Shown here: piece after piece, positions 22,155 to 33,203 of the stretch | Layout: every line of letters starts with the position of its first letter | Position numbering within the stretch: the stretch's first letter is position 1 | Source of the DNA: Gnetum montanum | Taxonomy: Eukaryota > Streptophyta > Gnetopsida > Gnetales > Gnetaceae | NCBI GenBank assembly: GCA_015680685.1 | Contig: MNCI01033606.1 | Span: forward strand, 2,389-41,915 | DNA: 39,527 nucleotides | Reading direction: 5' to 3' | Notes under the pieces: generated by a model | The model's database searches: none | Seen by the model: only the letters and a program-made list of their open reading frames with translations | Told to the model about the DNA's origin: nothing | Made by a program: the position numbers and the translations under genes

Positions 22155-22159
22155 CTAGG
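22155..22159 (+). repeat. Left target-site duplication of element E (CTAGG)
   Basis: CTAGG is repeated exactly at 30230-30234, immediately outside both LTR ends. Confidence 0.92.
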
Positions 22160-24932
22160 TGTTGGCACATTTTAGCCATTTTATGGAACAATGACATGAG
22201 ATGATTGAGATTTTCAAAATATTTCAATACAAATATTCGAAATGGTAAGATGTAATCTGAAAAGGTATTGATTCCTATCACTTGTTAAAAAAAGAGATGG
22301 ATTGGAAGAAAAATGGAGCGAATGAAAACAATTATCAATATAAACAACACAAGAATTTTATCTATAGGCTTAACGTTACCGGCATGGATGTTCTATGACT
22401 CAATGGTAACATTAGGATGGCACTGGCTCTGCATCCCATGTTAAGAGGTCCTGTCACACATTTATTAGCATATGGGATTTTAATAAATTTTCCCATAGAC
22501 TAAGAGAAGGATGTCAAAAGACAAGCATAAACCTTATTGATGTTCTGACCGAATTGCATTGCACAAATTGAAGCATTGGAATTTTATAACTGGACTTGCA
22601 GTTCCTTTTAACGCAAACGTCTCGTCTGCTTTGTGGAAAGCAAGTCAGATTATCTTTGATTGGCCAAGTCTTGCACAGGGACAAATTGTCACAGTTTGTT
22701 TGAAGGACCGGTTTTGTATCAATATACTCCATATCATGCCCTGGATGCAGGGAAGCCATCTTTCAGAATTGAAGATGATACATCCGACTATTACATTGAA
22801 CATCCTAATAACAGCAGGGGTTTCTGCGCATCAATAGAGGGTAACGTGACCTCCTCTTGCAAAAGAGAGGAACATGGATGGCCACTTATGCCAACAGAAA
22901 TAGCAGATCAGAGCAAGCAGAACCACAAGGTCTTGAACAAAGTAGCAGCATTTGAAGATGGGGATCAACATCAATACGATGCGGGTGCTTCATCAACAAT
23001 AGTGCAAGAGAGAGGCGGAATTTGAGAAATGAGAGGTGACAACCCAAGGACTATTCCATGTCTGCTGTGCCAGGATCCTTCTACAGGCCGTTCTTCCCAC
23101 GCCGGACACAGCATGTCTGCTTCTCCACGATGGTGCTGCACTGGCTCTCCATAGTTCCCCTTCAATATTCCTGGATATGGAGTTCTCCCGAACTACAACG
23201 CCAGCACCATCTGGATCAATGGAGCCCACGAGGCCACCACCACGGCATATGCAACGTAGGCGTACAAGGATCTCCAGCAGTTCTTGAGCTTCTGCACCGC
23301 CATGTGCATCGATGACCATTCTCCGCAAGCATGCCTGGAACGACGCTAGTGGAGCCTACTATGCTTAACAAAAAAATCACCTGTGTTTCCAAACACATCA
23401 TTGGATCTTCCGTGGTCACACCAGGTTTCATACAGAACGGCATCCCTAGTGTCAAAGAGAGAGAGAGGCATAACGCGGCAAGTTGTAACCCTAGTTTCAG
23501 TGCCTACAACACGTGAGCCCGATAGATATGATTAAATATATAAATTTTTCTGCAGCATGGTCAAGGGGAGATAGATGATCAAATTCTATTTATTGACCTT
23601 TATGTTGTTCCTAAATATACATATATAAATTTATATGTATAGCTATTTTATGAAAAGGGGGAAGAATCTCAATTGGAATCTCATTTTTTTTAGGACTTTT
23701 GGGAGGTCTCATACATCACACTTTTGAGAAGACATTGGGATCACACCTGGGCTCTCACTCGGAGACATTCTTGAGGTCTTGAGAAGAGCTTTGTAAAGAA
23801 ATTGTGAACGATTGCTTGCAAGATGGCTTGCTAGAGTAAAGATTTAGGCTTCTTTGTCATGGTCCTGTGAGTTATGCATTTCATTATTTGTTTTGTTTAT
23901 ATTGTTTAGCTAGTGGTTTAGATAGTATCATCCTTGGCAAGTAATTTTGGGATTTTTAGATTTCTCTTATTGTTCTTGTTGCCCGATAGAAATTTCTATT
24001 AAAATTTTTCCATAGAAGCGCTTGTGTTTAAAAGCCTTGGGATCATTTTAGTAGTAAATTGGGTTATTGTGTGACGTGTGGGAACTGCTATTGGGATTGT
24101 TGTAAGAGAGCCTCTATTTGTAGTCACGCCGCTGAACAATTCATTAGTCAAGAGGGTTCAGAGAATCTTTGGTATTTTGATGGGACCAGAATAGCTTCTT
24201 TTTATCTTTAAAGTGAATTCTCGTGGTTTTTCAATCAGAAATTGTCAAGTCTTTTAAAGGTTCTGTTTGAATGCAATCATTGACATCTATTATCTAGTCA
24301 AAATGGAGTCTCGTACGTGGTAGTTTATGGAGCAAATTTTGGTAGCATAGTAGGATTGTCTTGAAGATATTGCTTGTTTGAGCCTTGGAAGTTTGAAAAA
24401 TTCGTAGATATTGAATTTGGGATAGTTTTATTGCAAAGTGTTTACTTGTGTCATTTTACCTTGTTTAAATATTTGAGGTCTACACAAATCTACTTTCTTT
24501 TCCTTTCTGTTTATTTCCATCGAATCTTGCTCTATTTCTAGTTTTCCTGTGGAACTAGCTCTTTCTCTGGGGAAAATTAGGAGTACATTTGTGGAGTTGT
24601 GCTCAAATGTTTTTGCAAAATTTTATTTGTTACAAGTATGTATTATAAGGACCACGTAGACTAGGCAATTGAACAAAATAGAAAACTTCCAACAACTCAC
24701 AGTACTTGGCAAAGTTGGCTGAATCTCTTTAAAGTAAGTTATTTGTAGTTTACATGCAACGCAATAGTTACATTTCTCACAACCGCACGCTGCAACAGCA
24801 CACACACATACTCACATTAACTACTGAGTTTATTTAGAGGTATTTGGGCCTTCATGTTGCCAGAGACCAGCAGGCACCTAAATCTTGTTCGAGGACACTC
24901 GTTGGCGGTCGTGTCCCAAACGGTCACCAACA
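22160..24932 (+). repeat. 5' LTR of element E
   Basis: 2773 bases from TGTTGGCAC to ACCAACA. U5 (about 23800-24932) matches D's U5, and the first ~35 bases match D's start, but the U3 interior is unrelated. That interior contains a GC-rich stretch, about 22900-23420. Compared with the 3' LTR it lacks 19 bases (GAAGATGTTGATTTTTCTG) near 22555. A possible TATA (TATATAAAT) is at 23622-23630. Frames inside U3 are broken by stops. Confidence 0.88.
23622..23630 (+). promoter_or_regulatory. Possible TATA box of element E
   Basis: TATATAAAT within CATATATAAATTTATATG. The 3' LTR has CATATATAGATTTATATG at the same place. Position relative to U5 is reasonable, but the AT-rich context makes this weak. 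Confidence 0.35.
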
Positions 24933-24939
24933 GTTCTTT

Positions 24940-24957
24940 TGGAGCTAGAAGGAGGGC
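24940..24957 (+). other. Primer-binding site of element E
   Basis: TGGAGCTAGAAGGAGGGC starts seven bases after the 5' LTR end (spacer GTTCTTT). It matches D's site at 15 of 18 positions or better. Confidence 0.78.
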
Positions 24958-25056
24958 TGAAAACTAATCCTCTAGGTTCATAAGCCTTATACTTTTAGTA
25001 CATCAACAATTATTTGTTACTATAAAGGCTTAAGAATTAGATACTATTTTCAGTTC

Positions 25057-26404
25057 ATGACCAAGAAATTTCATAGTTTGGAAAGTTTCAAAGTTTCAAA
25101 GGATATTCTAGATTCTAAGACTGATTCTTCATCAGAAGAAGAACAAAAGAAAGTTTCTGAATTGGGAACAAGTAGTGGAGTGAAAACTAGAAGATCAAGA
25201 AGATCACCCATTATCTCTGGTTTGTCAATTCGTAAGAGAAGATCTAGAAATTCTAAGAGTTCAACATTTCAAAGGAATATGATGGCAAATCCTTGGCAAA
25301 GAGTTACACCATTAGGCTTTCAAAATTACAATGATATTCCTAAGGTAGTTTACAAATATTTTCCTGAGCCTTTTATTCCGAGGAAAGCTTATTTAGCTGA
25401 AGAATATATTCACATGTTTGAGTTAGCTTTAGCTCATGCAAATATTCAAGATGAAGATCAAGCTTGTAGGTTGTTTGTATCAAATTTAAAGGATATGGCT
25501 CAAATTTGGTATTCGAACTTACCAAGTAATAGTATTACAAGTTGGGATGACATGAAGAATCTTTTCTTGGCCCAGTTTGGTAATCAATTAGATCAACAAC
25601 AACTATATTATGAGTTGATACAAGCTAAGTAAGGAGTTAAAGAGTCAATTAGAGATTTTAACATNNNNNNNNNNNNNNNNNNNNNNNNNNNNNNNNNNNN
25701 NNNNNNNNNNNNNNNNNNNNNNNNNNNNNNNNNNNNNNNNNNNNNNNNNNNNNNNNNNNNNNNNNNNNNNNNNNNNNNNNNNNNNNNNNNNNNNNNNNNN
25801 NNNNNNNNNNNNNNNNNNNNNNNNNNNNNNNNNNNNNNNNNNNNNNNNNNNNNNNNNNNNNNNNNNNNNNNNNNNNNNNNNNNNNNNNNNNNNNNNNNNN
25901 NNNNNNNNNNNNNNNNNNNNNNNNNNNNNNNNNNNNNNNNNNTTGAATCCTGAAGAAAATATTGCGATTCCAAAAAGAGAAGAAAGAGTTATGATCCCTA
26001 TGAAAGATTTATCTCAATTTAAAGCTTTACTGGGTCCATCTCATGTTAAGAAAGAGTAAGAACATGAAAGAGTGGGATTTGAAAAAGGACAATTAATGAG
26101 AGATATGTCTAACAAAATAGTGAAGCTTGAAAAAGCATTGGGAAGAGTAAATATCAAGGAAGAGAAGAAAAGTAGGAAGCATAAACATCAAGACACTAAG
26201 TTTGTAGAAGATGAGGATGAAATTGATCTTATTATGTCCAACTTTCTTGATATTGAATCTGATAATGAGTTATCTAGTGTTCATTATGTGAGTAAATCTT
26301 CTAGCAATGGATCAACCGATACTTCTTCTCTATCAAGTTCTGAAGAAGATGTGTCATTAGATGAGGAATGTAATAACAATGAGGAAAATGGATATAATCT
26401 CTGA
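25057..26404 (+). pseudogene. Gag of element E, interrupted
   Basis: The first 191 codons are open from ATG 25057. The frame has an N-terminal Ser/Glu-rich part (KTDSSSEEEQKK), a basic patch (TRRSRRSP, RKRRSRNSK), then the capsid-like core. The core includes NPWQRVTPLGFQNYNDIPKV, PFIPRKAYLAEEYIHMFELA, QIWYSNLPSNSITSW and NLFLAQFGNQL. A TAA at 25630 falls where D reads AKKGVKES. A 278-base run of N (25665-25942) hides the next part. Coding resumes with NPEENIAIPKREERVMIPMK, then a lysine-rich and an acidic Ser-rich tail ending NNNEENGYNL and TGA. There is a further TAA before 26072. The ATG choice follows alignment with D and its distance from the primer-binding site. No zinc knuckle was seen. 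Confidence 0.8.
25665..25942. other. Assembly gap (278 N)
   Basis: Unknown sequence inside gag of element E. By comparison with D it should hold the capsid part after SIRDFNI; its true length is uncertain. Confidence 0.95.
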
Positions 26405-26860
26405 TCAAAAGAAAGATTAACTACTTCTAGACCCCCAAATGTTATTATGGATCCATCTACTAAGAGAAAAGCTTTTGAGCCAAATAGAAGAGATAGGAAT
26501 AAAGGTAAAGACAATCAAGTGGAGCAAAGCACTCCGAATCAATCTTTTAGTAAATGGATAAAGAGATCAAGCTTCATTGGTGATGGAGAATATGATTTGA
26601 TAGAAGACCTTAAACATGTTAAAGCCAATATTAGCCTCTATCAGTTGCTTCAAATAGGAGATCAGCAAAGAAAGGCTTTAGAATTCATTAAAGGTAAAAG
26701 GAGAGCTAGAGAATCATAATTAAGTTATGTGTCTAACAATGATGAGAAATTAAAGACTTCATATGATAAGGAAGCTCCTCCTTTTCTCTTGACAATGAAC
26801 TTAAAAGATAAGTACTTACACAATTGTTTGGTTGATTCCGGAGCTACGTCTACTATAATG
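26405..26860 (+). pseudogene. Gag-protease junction and protease active site of element E
   Basis: After gag's TGA the strand stays coding-like. It reads MDPSTKRKAFEPNRRDRNKG, an FSKWIKRSSF stretch, ISLYQLLQIGDQQRKALEFI and a TAA. It continues into KLKTSYDKEAPPFLLTMNLK and HNCLVDSGATSTIM, the aspartic protease active site with D-S-G intact. The sequence stops at a single N (26861), and the next bases already belong to the protease C-terminal region. The protease middle is therefore missing or unassembled. Stops at both ends show this copy is not translated as one polyprotein now. Confidence 0.75.
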
Positions 26861-26861
26861 N

Positions 26862-27180
26862 ATATGTGGTTACCCTGGAAAGGAGAACCGAATCAAGTAT
26901 ACATCTATAGCGAACCTTTGATGATAGATAATATTACTTCAAATGGAAGAAGTAAAATGGCTGAAAAAGAAGATGTTGAAAATAAAATTTGTACACTCCA
27001 AGAAAATGAAAATTCATTCGAGAAAGAAGATGAGAGGATTGCTGAAGACAAATCTCAAAAGGATCAAGTTGAAAACTCCAACAAGCCAAAAAGTAATAGA
27101 GAGATTGCTTACGAGAGGGTTAGAGATATGAGGATTCCTACCAGCGGAATCCTCCCCATTCTCTTCCCATCTCAAGAATA
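26862..27180 (+). pseudogene. Protease C-terminal segment fused to the 3' ORF tail in element E
   Basis: About 105 codons are open to a TAG (27178-27180). The first part, MWLPWKGEPNQVYIYSEPLM to ICTLQ, matches D just downstream of its protease. From about KSQKDQVE the match switches to D's 3' ORF: REIAYERVRDMRIPTSG here against EITYERIHDMRIPKN in D. The deletion junction, near 27035-27065, therefore removes both RNases H, reverse transcriptase and integrase while joining the two ends in frame. That is notable if E made a gag-protease-tail protein. Confidence 0.72.
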
Positions 27181-27373
27181 GTCCATGAACAAAGGACTTA
27201 ATAATGTACAGTTTGTTTGTTTTGTTAGGAATGAGGTTTTTATACCATCAAACGTTATGTTTGATGGAAATTTTCCTCCAAAAAAGATTTATGTTCGGTT
27301 GTAAAAGTTCAATAAAAGCTACCAGTACAGTTCAGTTTTAACATGGGGCTTGCATAAATTTCTTTACGCTTTT
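27181..27373 (+). other. 3' non-coding region of element E
   Basis: Aligns with D's minus strand near 10440-10530: GAATGAGGTTTTTATACCATCAAAC here, ATGAGGTTTTTATTTCATCAAAC in D, then AAAAAAGATTT and TTCAATAAA in both. The conservation between elements is higher than expected for filler. Confidence 0.55.
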
Positions 27374-27387
27374 AAAGGGGGCAGAAA
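27374..27387 (+). other. Polypurine tract of element E
   Basis: AAAGGGGGCAGAAA directly abuts the 3' LTR at 27388, as required for plus-strand cDNA priming. Confidence 0.88.
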
Positions 27388-30229
27388 TGTTGGCACATTT
27401 TAGCCATTTTATGGAACAGAGACATGAGATGATTGAGATTTTCAAAATATTTCAATACAAATATTCGAAATGGCAAGATGTAATCTGAAAAGGTATTGAT
27501 TCCTATCACTTGTTAAAAGAAGAGATGGATTGGAAGAAAAATGGAGCAAATGAAAACAATTATCAATATAAACAACATAAGAATTTTATCTACAGGCTTA
27601 ACGTTATCGGCATGGATGTTCTATGACTCAATGGTAACATTAGGATGGCACTGGCTCTGCATCCCATGTTAAGAGGTCCTATCACACATTTCTCAACATA
27701 TGGGGATTTTAATAAATTTTCCCATAGACTAAGAGAAGGATGTCAAAAGACAAGCATAAACCTTATTAATGTTCCGACCGAATGAAGATGTTGATTTTTC
27801 TGTTGCATTGCACAAATTCAAGCATCGGAATTTTATAATTGGACTTGCNATTGCATTGCACAAATTCAAGCATCGGAATTTTATAATTGGACTTGCAGTT
27901 CCTTTTAATGCAAACGTCTCGTCTGCTTTGTGGAAAGCAAGTCAAATTATCTTTGATTGGCCAAGTCTTGCACAGGGACAACTTGTCACAGTTTGTTTGA
28001 AGGACTGGTTTTGTATCAATATACCCCATATCATGCCCTAGATGCAGGGAAGCCATCTTTCAGAATTGAAGATGATACAACCGACTATTACATTGAACAT
28101 CCTAATAATAGCAAGGGTTTCTGCGCATCAATAGAGGGTAACGTGACCTCCTCTTGCAAAAGAGAGGAACATGGATGACCACTTATGCCAACAGAAATAG
28201 CAGATCAGAGCAAGCAAAACCACAGGGTCTTGAACAAAGTAGCAGCATTTGAAGATGGGGATCAACATCAATACTATGCAGGTGCTTCATCAACAATAGT
28301 GAAAGAGAGAGGCAGCATTTGAGAAATGAGAGGCGACAACCCAAGGACTATTCCATGTTTGCTATGCCAGGATCCTTCTACAGGCCGTTCTTCCCACGCC
28401 GGACGTAGCATGTCTGCTTCTCCACGATGGTGCTGCACTGGCTCTCCATAGTTCCCCTTCAATATTCCTGGATATGGAGTTCTCCCTACCTACAACAGTG
28501 GCATCTTCTGGATCGATGGAGCCCACGAGGCCACCACCGCGACGTACGCAACGTAGGCGTACAAGGATCTCCAGCAGTTCTTGAGCTTCTACACCGCCAT
28601 GTGCATCGGCGATCATTCTCCGCAAGCGTCCTTGGAACGACGCCAGTGGAGCTTGCTATGCTCAACAAAAAAATCACCTGTGTTTCCAAACACATCATTG
28701 GATCTTCCATGGTCACACCAGGTTTCATACAGAACGGCATCCCCAGTGTCAAAGAGAGAGAGAGGCATAATGCGGCAAGTTGTAACCCTAGTTTCAGCGC
28801 CTACAACACGTGAGCCCGATAGATATGATTAAATATATAAAGTTTTCTGCAGCATGACCAAGGGGAGATAGATGATCAAATTCTATTTATTGACCTTTAT
28901 GTTGTTCCTAAATATACATATATAGATTTATATGTATAGCTATTTTATGAAAAGGGTGAAGAATCTCAATTGGAATCTCATTTTTTTTAGGACTTTTGGG
29001 AGGTCTCATACATCACACTTTTGAGAAGACATTGGGATCACACTTGGGCTCTCACTCGGAGACATTCTTGAGGTCTTGAGAAGAGCTTTGTAAAGAAATT
29101 GTGAACGATTGCTTGCAAGATGGCTTGCTAGAGTAAAGATTTAAGCTTCTTTGTCATGGTCCTGTGAGTTATGCATTTCATTTTTTGTTTTGTTTAAATT
29201 GTTTAGCTAGTGGTTTAGATAGTATCATCCTTGGCAAGTAATTTTGGGATTTTTAGATTGCTCTTATTGTTCTTGTTGCCCGATAGAAATTTCTATTAAA
29301 ATTTTGCCATAGAAGCGCTTGTGTTTAAAAGCCTTAAGAGCATTTTAGTAGTAAATTTCATTATTGTGCAACGTGTGGGAACTGCTATTGGGATTGTTGT
29401 AAGAGAGCCTCTGTTTGTAGTCACGCCGTTGAACAATTCAGTAGTCGAGAGGGTTCAGAAAATCTTTGGTATTTTGATGGGACCAGAATAGCTTCTTTTT
29501 ATCTTTAAAGTGAATTCTCGTGGTATTTCAATCAGAAATTGTCAAGTCTTTTAAAGGTTCTGTTTGAATGCAATCGTTGACATCTATTATCTAGTCAAAA
29601 TGGAGTCTCGTACATGGTAGTTTACGCAGCAATTTTTGGTAGCATAGTAGGATTGTCTTGAAGATATTGCTTGTTTGAGCCTTGGAAGTTTGAACAATTC
29701 GTAGATATTGAATTTGGGATAGCTTTATTGCAAAGTGTTTACTCGTGTCATTTTACCTTGTTTAAATATTTGAGGTCTACACAAATCTGCTTTCTTTTCT
29801 TTTCTGTTTATTCCCATCGAATCTTGCTCTATTTCTAGGTTTCCTGTGGAACTATCTCTTTCTTTGGGGAAAATTAGGAGTACATTTGCAGAGTTGTGCT
29901 CAAATGTTTTTGCAAAATTTTATTTGTTACAAGTAGGTATTATAAGGACCACGTAGACTAGGCAGTTGAACAAAATAGGAAACTTTCAACAACTCACAGT
30001 ACTTGGCAAAGTTTGTTGAATCTCTTTAAAGTAAGTCATTTGTAGTTTACACACAATGCAATCATTACATTTCTCACAACCACATGCCACAACAGCACAC
30101 ACACATACTCACATTAACTACTGAGTTTATTTGGAGGTATCTGGGCCTTGGTGTTGCCAGAGACTAGCAGGAACCTAAATCCTATTCGAGGACACTCGTT
30201 GGCGGTTGCGTCCCAAATGGTCGCCAACA
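27388..30229 (+). repeat. 3' LTR of element E
   Basis: 2842 bases from TGTTGGCAC to GCCAACA, nearly identical to 22160-24932. A single N at 27849 is flanked by a perfect direct repeat of about 46 bases (27802-27848 and 27851-27896) absent from the 5' LTR. This looks like an assembly join, not biology. Without it the LTRs are of similar length. Confidence 0.88.
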
Positions 30230-30234
30230 CTAGG
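30230..30234 (+). repeat. Right target-site duplication of element E (CTAGG)
   Basis: Exact copy of 22155-22159. Confidence 0.92.
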
Positions 30235-30720
30235 ATTAGGTTGAAACTTGGTGTTTCTTCTACCATGAGAAACTGAGCTAATGTGGGGAATTACTACCTA
30301 GTCATAAAATATAAAGAAATTGATTCTCTCACATCTACACGTGATCCATTAAAATATTTGAGTGTGGAGGTAGAGGTGTTTTGAATATGTTCTACCAAGC
30401 ATAAGCATTCTAGAATGGGAAAGAATATAACGTTTGTTGTTGCTTCATTATTAACATGTAGTCAATGAATCTTGTATTGACATACTTTGATCATTATGAA
30501 CAAGAAATCCTTCAATACTTCAACATTTTAGGGATTAGTTTTCACTTTGTTATAATGAAATGTTAAGGTGGTTTAGTTTAGATCTTCCTTAGGTAAGGAT
30601 GGTACTATCAGTATGTGGATAGATTCCTTGTTAGTTAGTATATTCCCACTAACAGGAATGGAAGTCAACATATTAACTAAGGTTTCATAGTGAGTAGATG
30701 AGGTCATCACTAGGTCATAT
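30235..30720 (-). pseudogene. Element F protease, N-terminal and middle part
   Basis: Reading down the minus strand, weakly preserved protease sequence includes FPTLAQFLMVEETPSFNLIL at its end. It breaks exactly at element E's target site in the middle of the LILG-RPW motif. The D-S/T-G active site cannot be recognised with confidence because of stops and frameshifts. The remaining part is at 21846-22154. Confidence 0.6.
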
Positions 30721-33100
30721 AAGCTCAAAGAGATAATTTTCTATTTAAGAGAGAGATTTACTTGCTCCATGATAGTGAGGAAGTCTTTATCATTGTTGGA
30801 TGCTTTCTCATGTGTGTTATCCTTGAATTCCTTCATTCTATCTAAGATAGTAATCTCATGTTTTAATGTTTATGGTTTAGGCTTCTTTTCTTTCTCTTGT
30901 TTATAATTATCCTTCCCAGGCTAGCTCTTTGAGGAAGCTTGGGTGTTGCTAATAATTGGTACTTTTGAAATTGAAGTAGGCTTTGGTGGATCTACTTCCT
31001 TCCATACATTTGGTTGTTTGTTATCCTTAGCCTTAGGCTTAGGAGATATCTTCTTACACTACTTGTGAGGTAATTTTCTTTTCTAGGTAGGAAGAGGCTA
31101 AAGCATTGGCTATCATGGAAGAGGGTTGGTCAATTTGGATCACAATTCCATCAGTAGTACAAGGGAACACCCTAATGATAAAAAGGTTCTTGGGAGGCAT
31201 AGGTGGTGGCATCCTTATAACAAAAGGAGTCATTCAACTTGTGGAAGTTGAAGCCCTTTCAAGATGAGAAGGTATCCAAATCATGAATGGATCCCTAGTA
31301 GGCTTAGGATTATTGCTAACATTAAATGTTGCTATGGTATATTGATTATTTTTAGCATTCAATGAGTCCTTGTACACTTGCATATTCTAGTTTTGGAGCC
31401 AAACCAGATTGGCTGCATCTATAACCAACTCTTTACTATCTATCATCTTCTACAAATCATCTTTTAGGAACAAGAAAAAATCAATATCATGATTGGAAAA
31501 ATGAGGGTAGTGGAAAAATTAGTCTAGTTTGAAGTATTTAGGCATGAATGGATCATCCTTTATGGCTATGGTGGGATCTCTAGAGATCTCACATAAGTGA
31601 TTGTACCTCTTACAGGCCTTCTTAGTTAATTGATTGTATTGAATATAGCCAATTTTAAGTAATTGATTAAAAATCTTGGATGTTCTCATGGGTAGTCTCA
31701 TGTACTTGGACCATTCTTTTCTATAGGAGGTGGAAGCACTTGATGTTTATGGTTGACTAGTGATGGAAATGGTTATGTTATCTCTATCCCTTATGCTGTT
31801 TTTGTTTCTTTGGCCACAATGGTCATGACTATATGGTTCTATTTTCCTTTGTCTTTATCTCTTCACATGTGTTGGTCCTTATATGTTACATAAGTTGGGT
31901 AATTACTAGCTTCCATAGTATCTTCTATGTTCTTGGTTTGGTAAAAGGCTTGGGTAAGTGATTGTGGATCTAGGTTGTATAGCTTGGACTTGATAAAATC
32001 ATTGACCATATCATTGAAGATGATCAAAAGATGTATTTTAGAGATGGGCTTTGGGATTTTTTTGAGGATGGTGTTCATTTTTGTATGGATTTTTGAATAA
32101 GTTCAAGGAACCTCTATTTAATTTTCATAAGTTGGTCTAGTGTTGTACTAGGTTTTAACTTATACTTAAAAGGGTTAACAAAATGTGAAATTAAGTTATC
32201 TAGAGAAGCAATGGAACCTCTTTGTAGTTCATGGCACCAATCCAAGGCTTTTCTAGTTAGCTACATAGGAAAAATATACCTCACTATATTAGGCCAAGCT
32301 TGAAACAAAAAGTACTTAGAATGCAAAGAAATGAGATGCAAGTTAGGATCACCCTCACTATTGTATTTAGTGAAGTCAAAAATAGGAATTTCAATGGGGA
32401 GAGTTATCTATGGGATGGTAGAACTAATGGAATCATCTTGATAGGAGGCTATAATTTTCACCATGTGGGTAGTAGAGGCCTTAAGCTTACGTAGCTCTTT
32501 GGTGAGGTCTTGGATCATTTGGAAGGCTTCATCGAGGTCTTGAAGCATTCATGCAAATTGTGTAGATTGAATTGATGGTTGTGGAGGAAGTTGGATGGCC
32601 TAGGGTTGTGTGATTGGCATTGGTATGGATGGGAGGGGTTTCATAATCATAGTCATAGGAAGGTTAAATAGGAAGAAGAAATCTTGGATTGGAACATGTA
32701 GAAAAAATGGAAAAAAAGGGATCTAAGAAGCTTGTGAAGCTTGGGGTCCCAAAGAAGGGCCCACTAGGATGAAGAAATGAGGTGGTATGAAGGACACCGC
32801 TTGTAATGATTTCATAGAATGAGATTGGATTGTGAATGATATTGTTGAGAATAAGGATATAGAATGTGATACTAATTGAGATTGGTGTGCTGTGATAATA
32901 GGTATTGAGGTGAACATAGTAGGAAATAAGGAAGTAGACAATAGAACATGATTCATAGATGACACGAGAGGTGTGGAGTTGGGGATGATTGCCTCTAGAA
33001 TGGATCATTATAAGAGATCCCCCATGAATGTATCAAGTTCATAATCTACTCCAAAATCATCCTACTCTTCTTGATTTTTCTTTGAGCTATTTTTCTCCAT
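30721..33100 (-). pseudogene. Gag of element F
   Basis: A possible start at 33100 (MEKNSSKKNQEE, then a stop) leads into a long Ser/Pro/hydrophobic N-terminal region. A coiled-coil-like stretch, DLTKELRKLKASTTHMVKII, comes before the gag core. The core reads LPIEIPIFDFTKYNSEGDPN, LFQAWPNIVRYIFPM, LTRKALDWCHELQRGSIASL and HFVNPFKYKLKPSTTLDQLM. The capsid end follows (PISKIHLLIIFNDMVNDFIK, YNLDPQSLTQAFYQTKNIED), then KIGYIQYNQLTKKACKRYNH. This is a typical Ty3/gypsy retrotransposon gag, different from that of D/E. Frameshifts separate the open pieces (for example 32078-31863 from 31701-31519). The last 250 bases toward 30721 are poorly preserved. Confidence 0.72.
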
Positions 33101-33203
33101 TGTCTCTTCTATTTCTACCAGTTGTGCTAGCATGTGCATATAAAAATATATTATTTTAATATGATCATAAGGGGATGGAACATACTCTTTCACATTTTAA
33201 TGA

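Larger units (their letters stand above)
22160..30229 (+). mobile_element. Element E: non-autonomous Ty3/gypsy retrotransposon
   Basis: E is 8.07 kb, bounded by TGTTGG...CCAACA LTRs (22160-24932 and 27388-30229) and a perfect 5-base target duplication. It has a primer-binding site at 24940, gag, a partial protease, a 3' ORF tail and a polypurine tract at 27374-27387. Both RNases H, reverse transcriptase and integrase are absent. The stretch from 26862 to 27387 is continuous, so their loss is not explained by an assembly gap. Primer-binding site, gag, protease, U5 and the 3' tail match element D, so E would have relied on a D-like helper. The LTRs differ by only about 3% over the first 100 bases, making E the youngest element here. 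Confidence 0.92.

Noticed and set aside
22559-23516. Overlapping frames on both strands in the E 5' LTR as possible genes
   Set aside because: The GC-rich block gives long frames by composition. Frames carry stops or shift between the two LTR copies, so no single gene is supported.
25608-25973. Minus-strand frame spanning the gap
   Set aside because: It is open only because it consists mostly of N.
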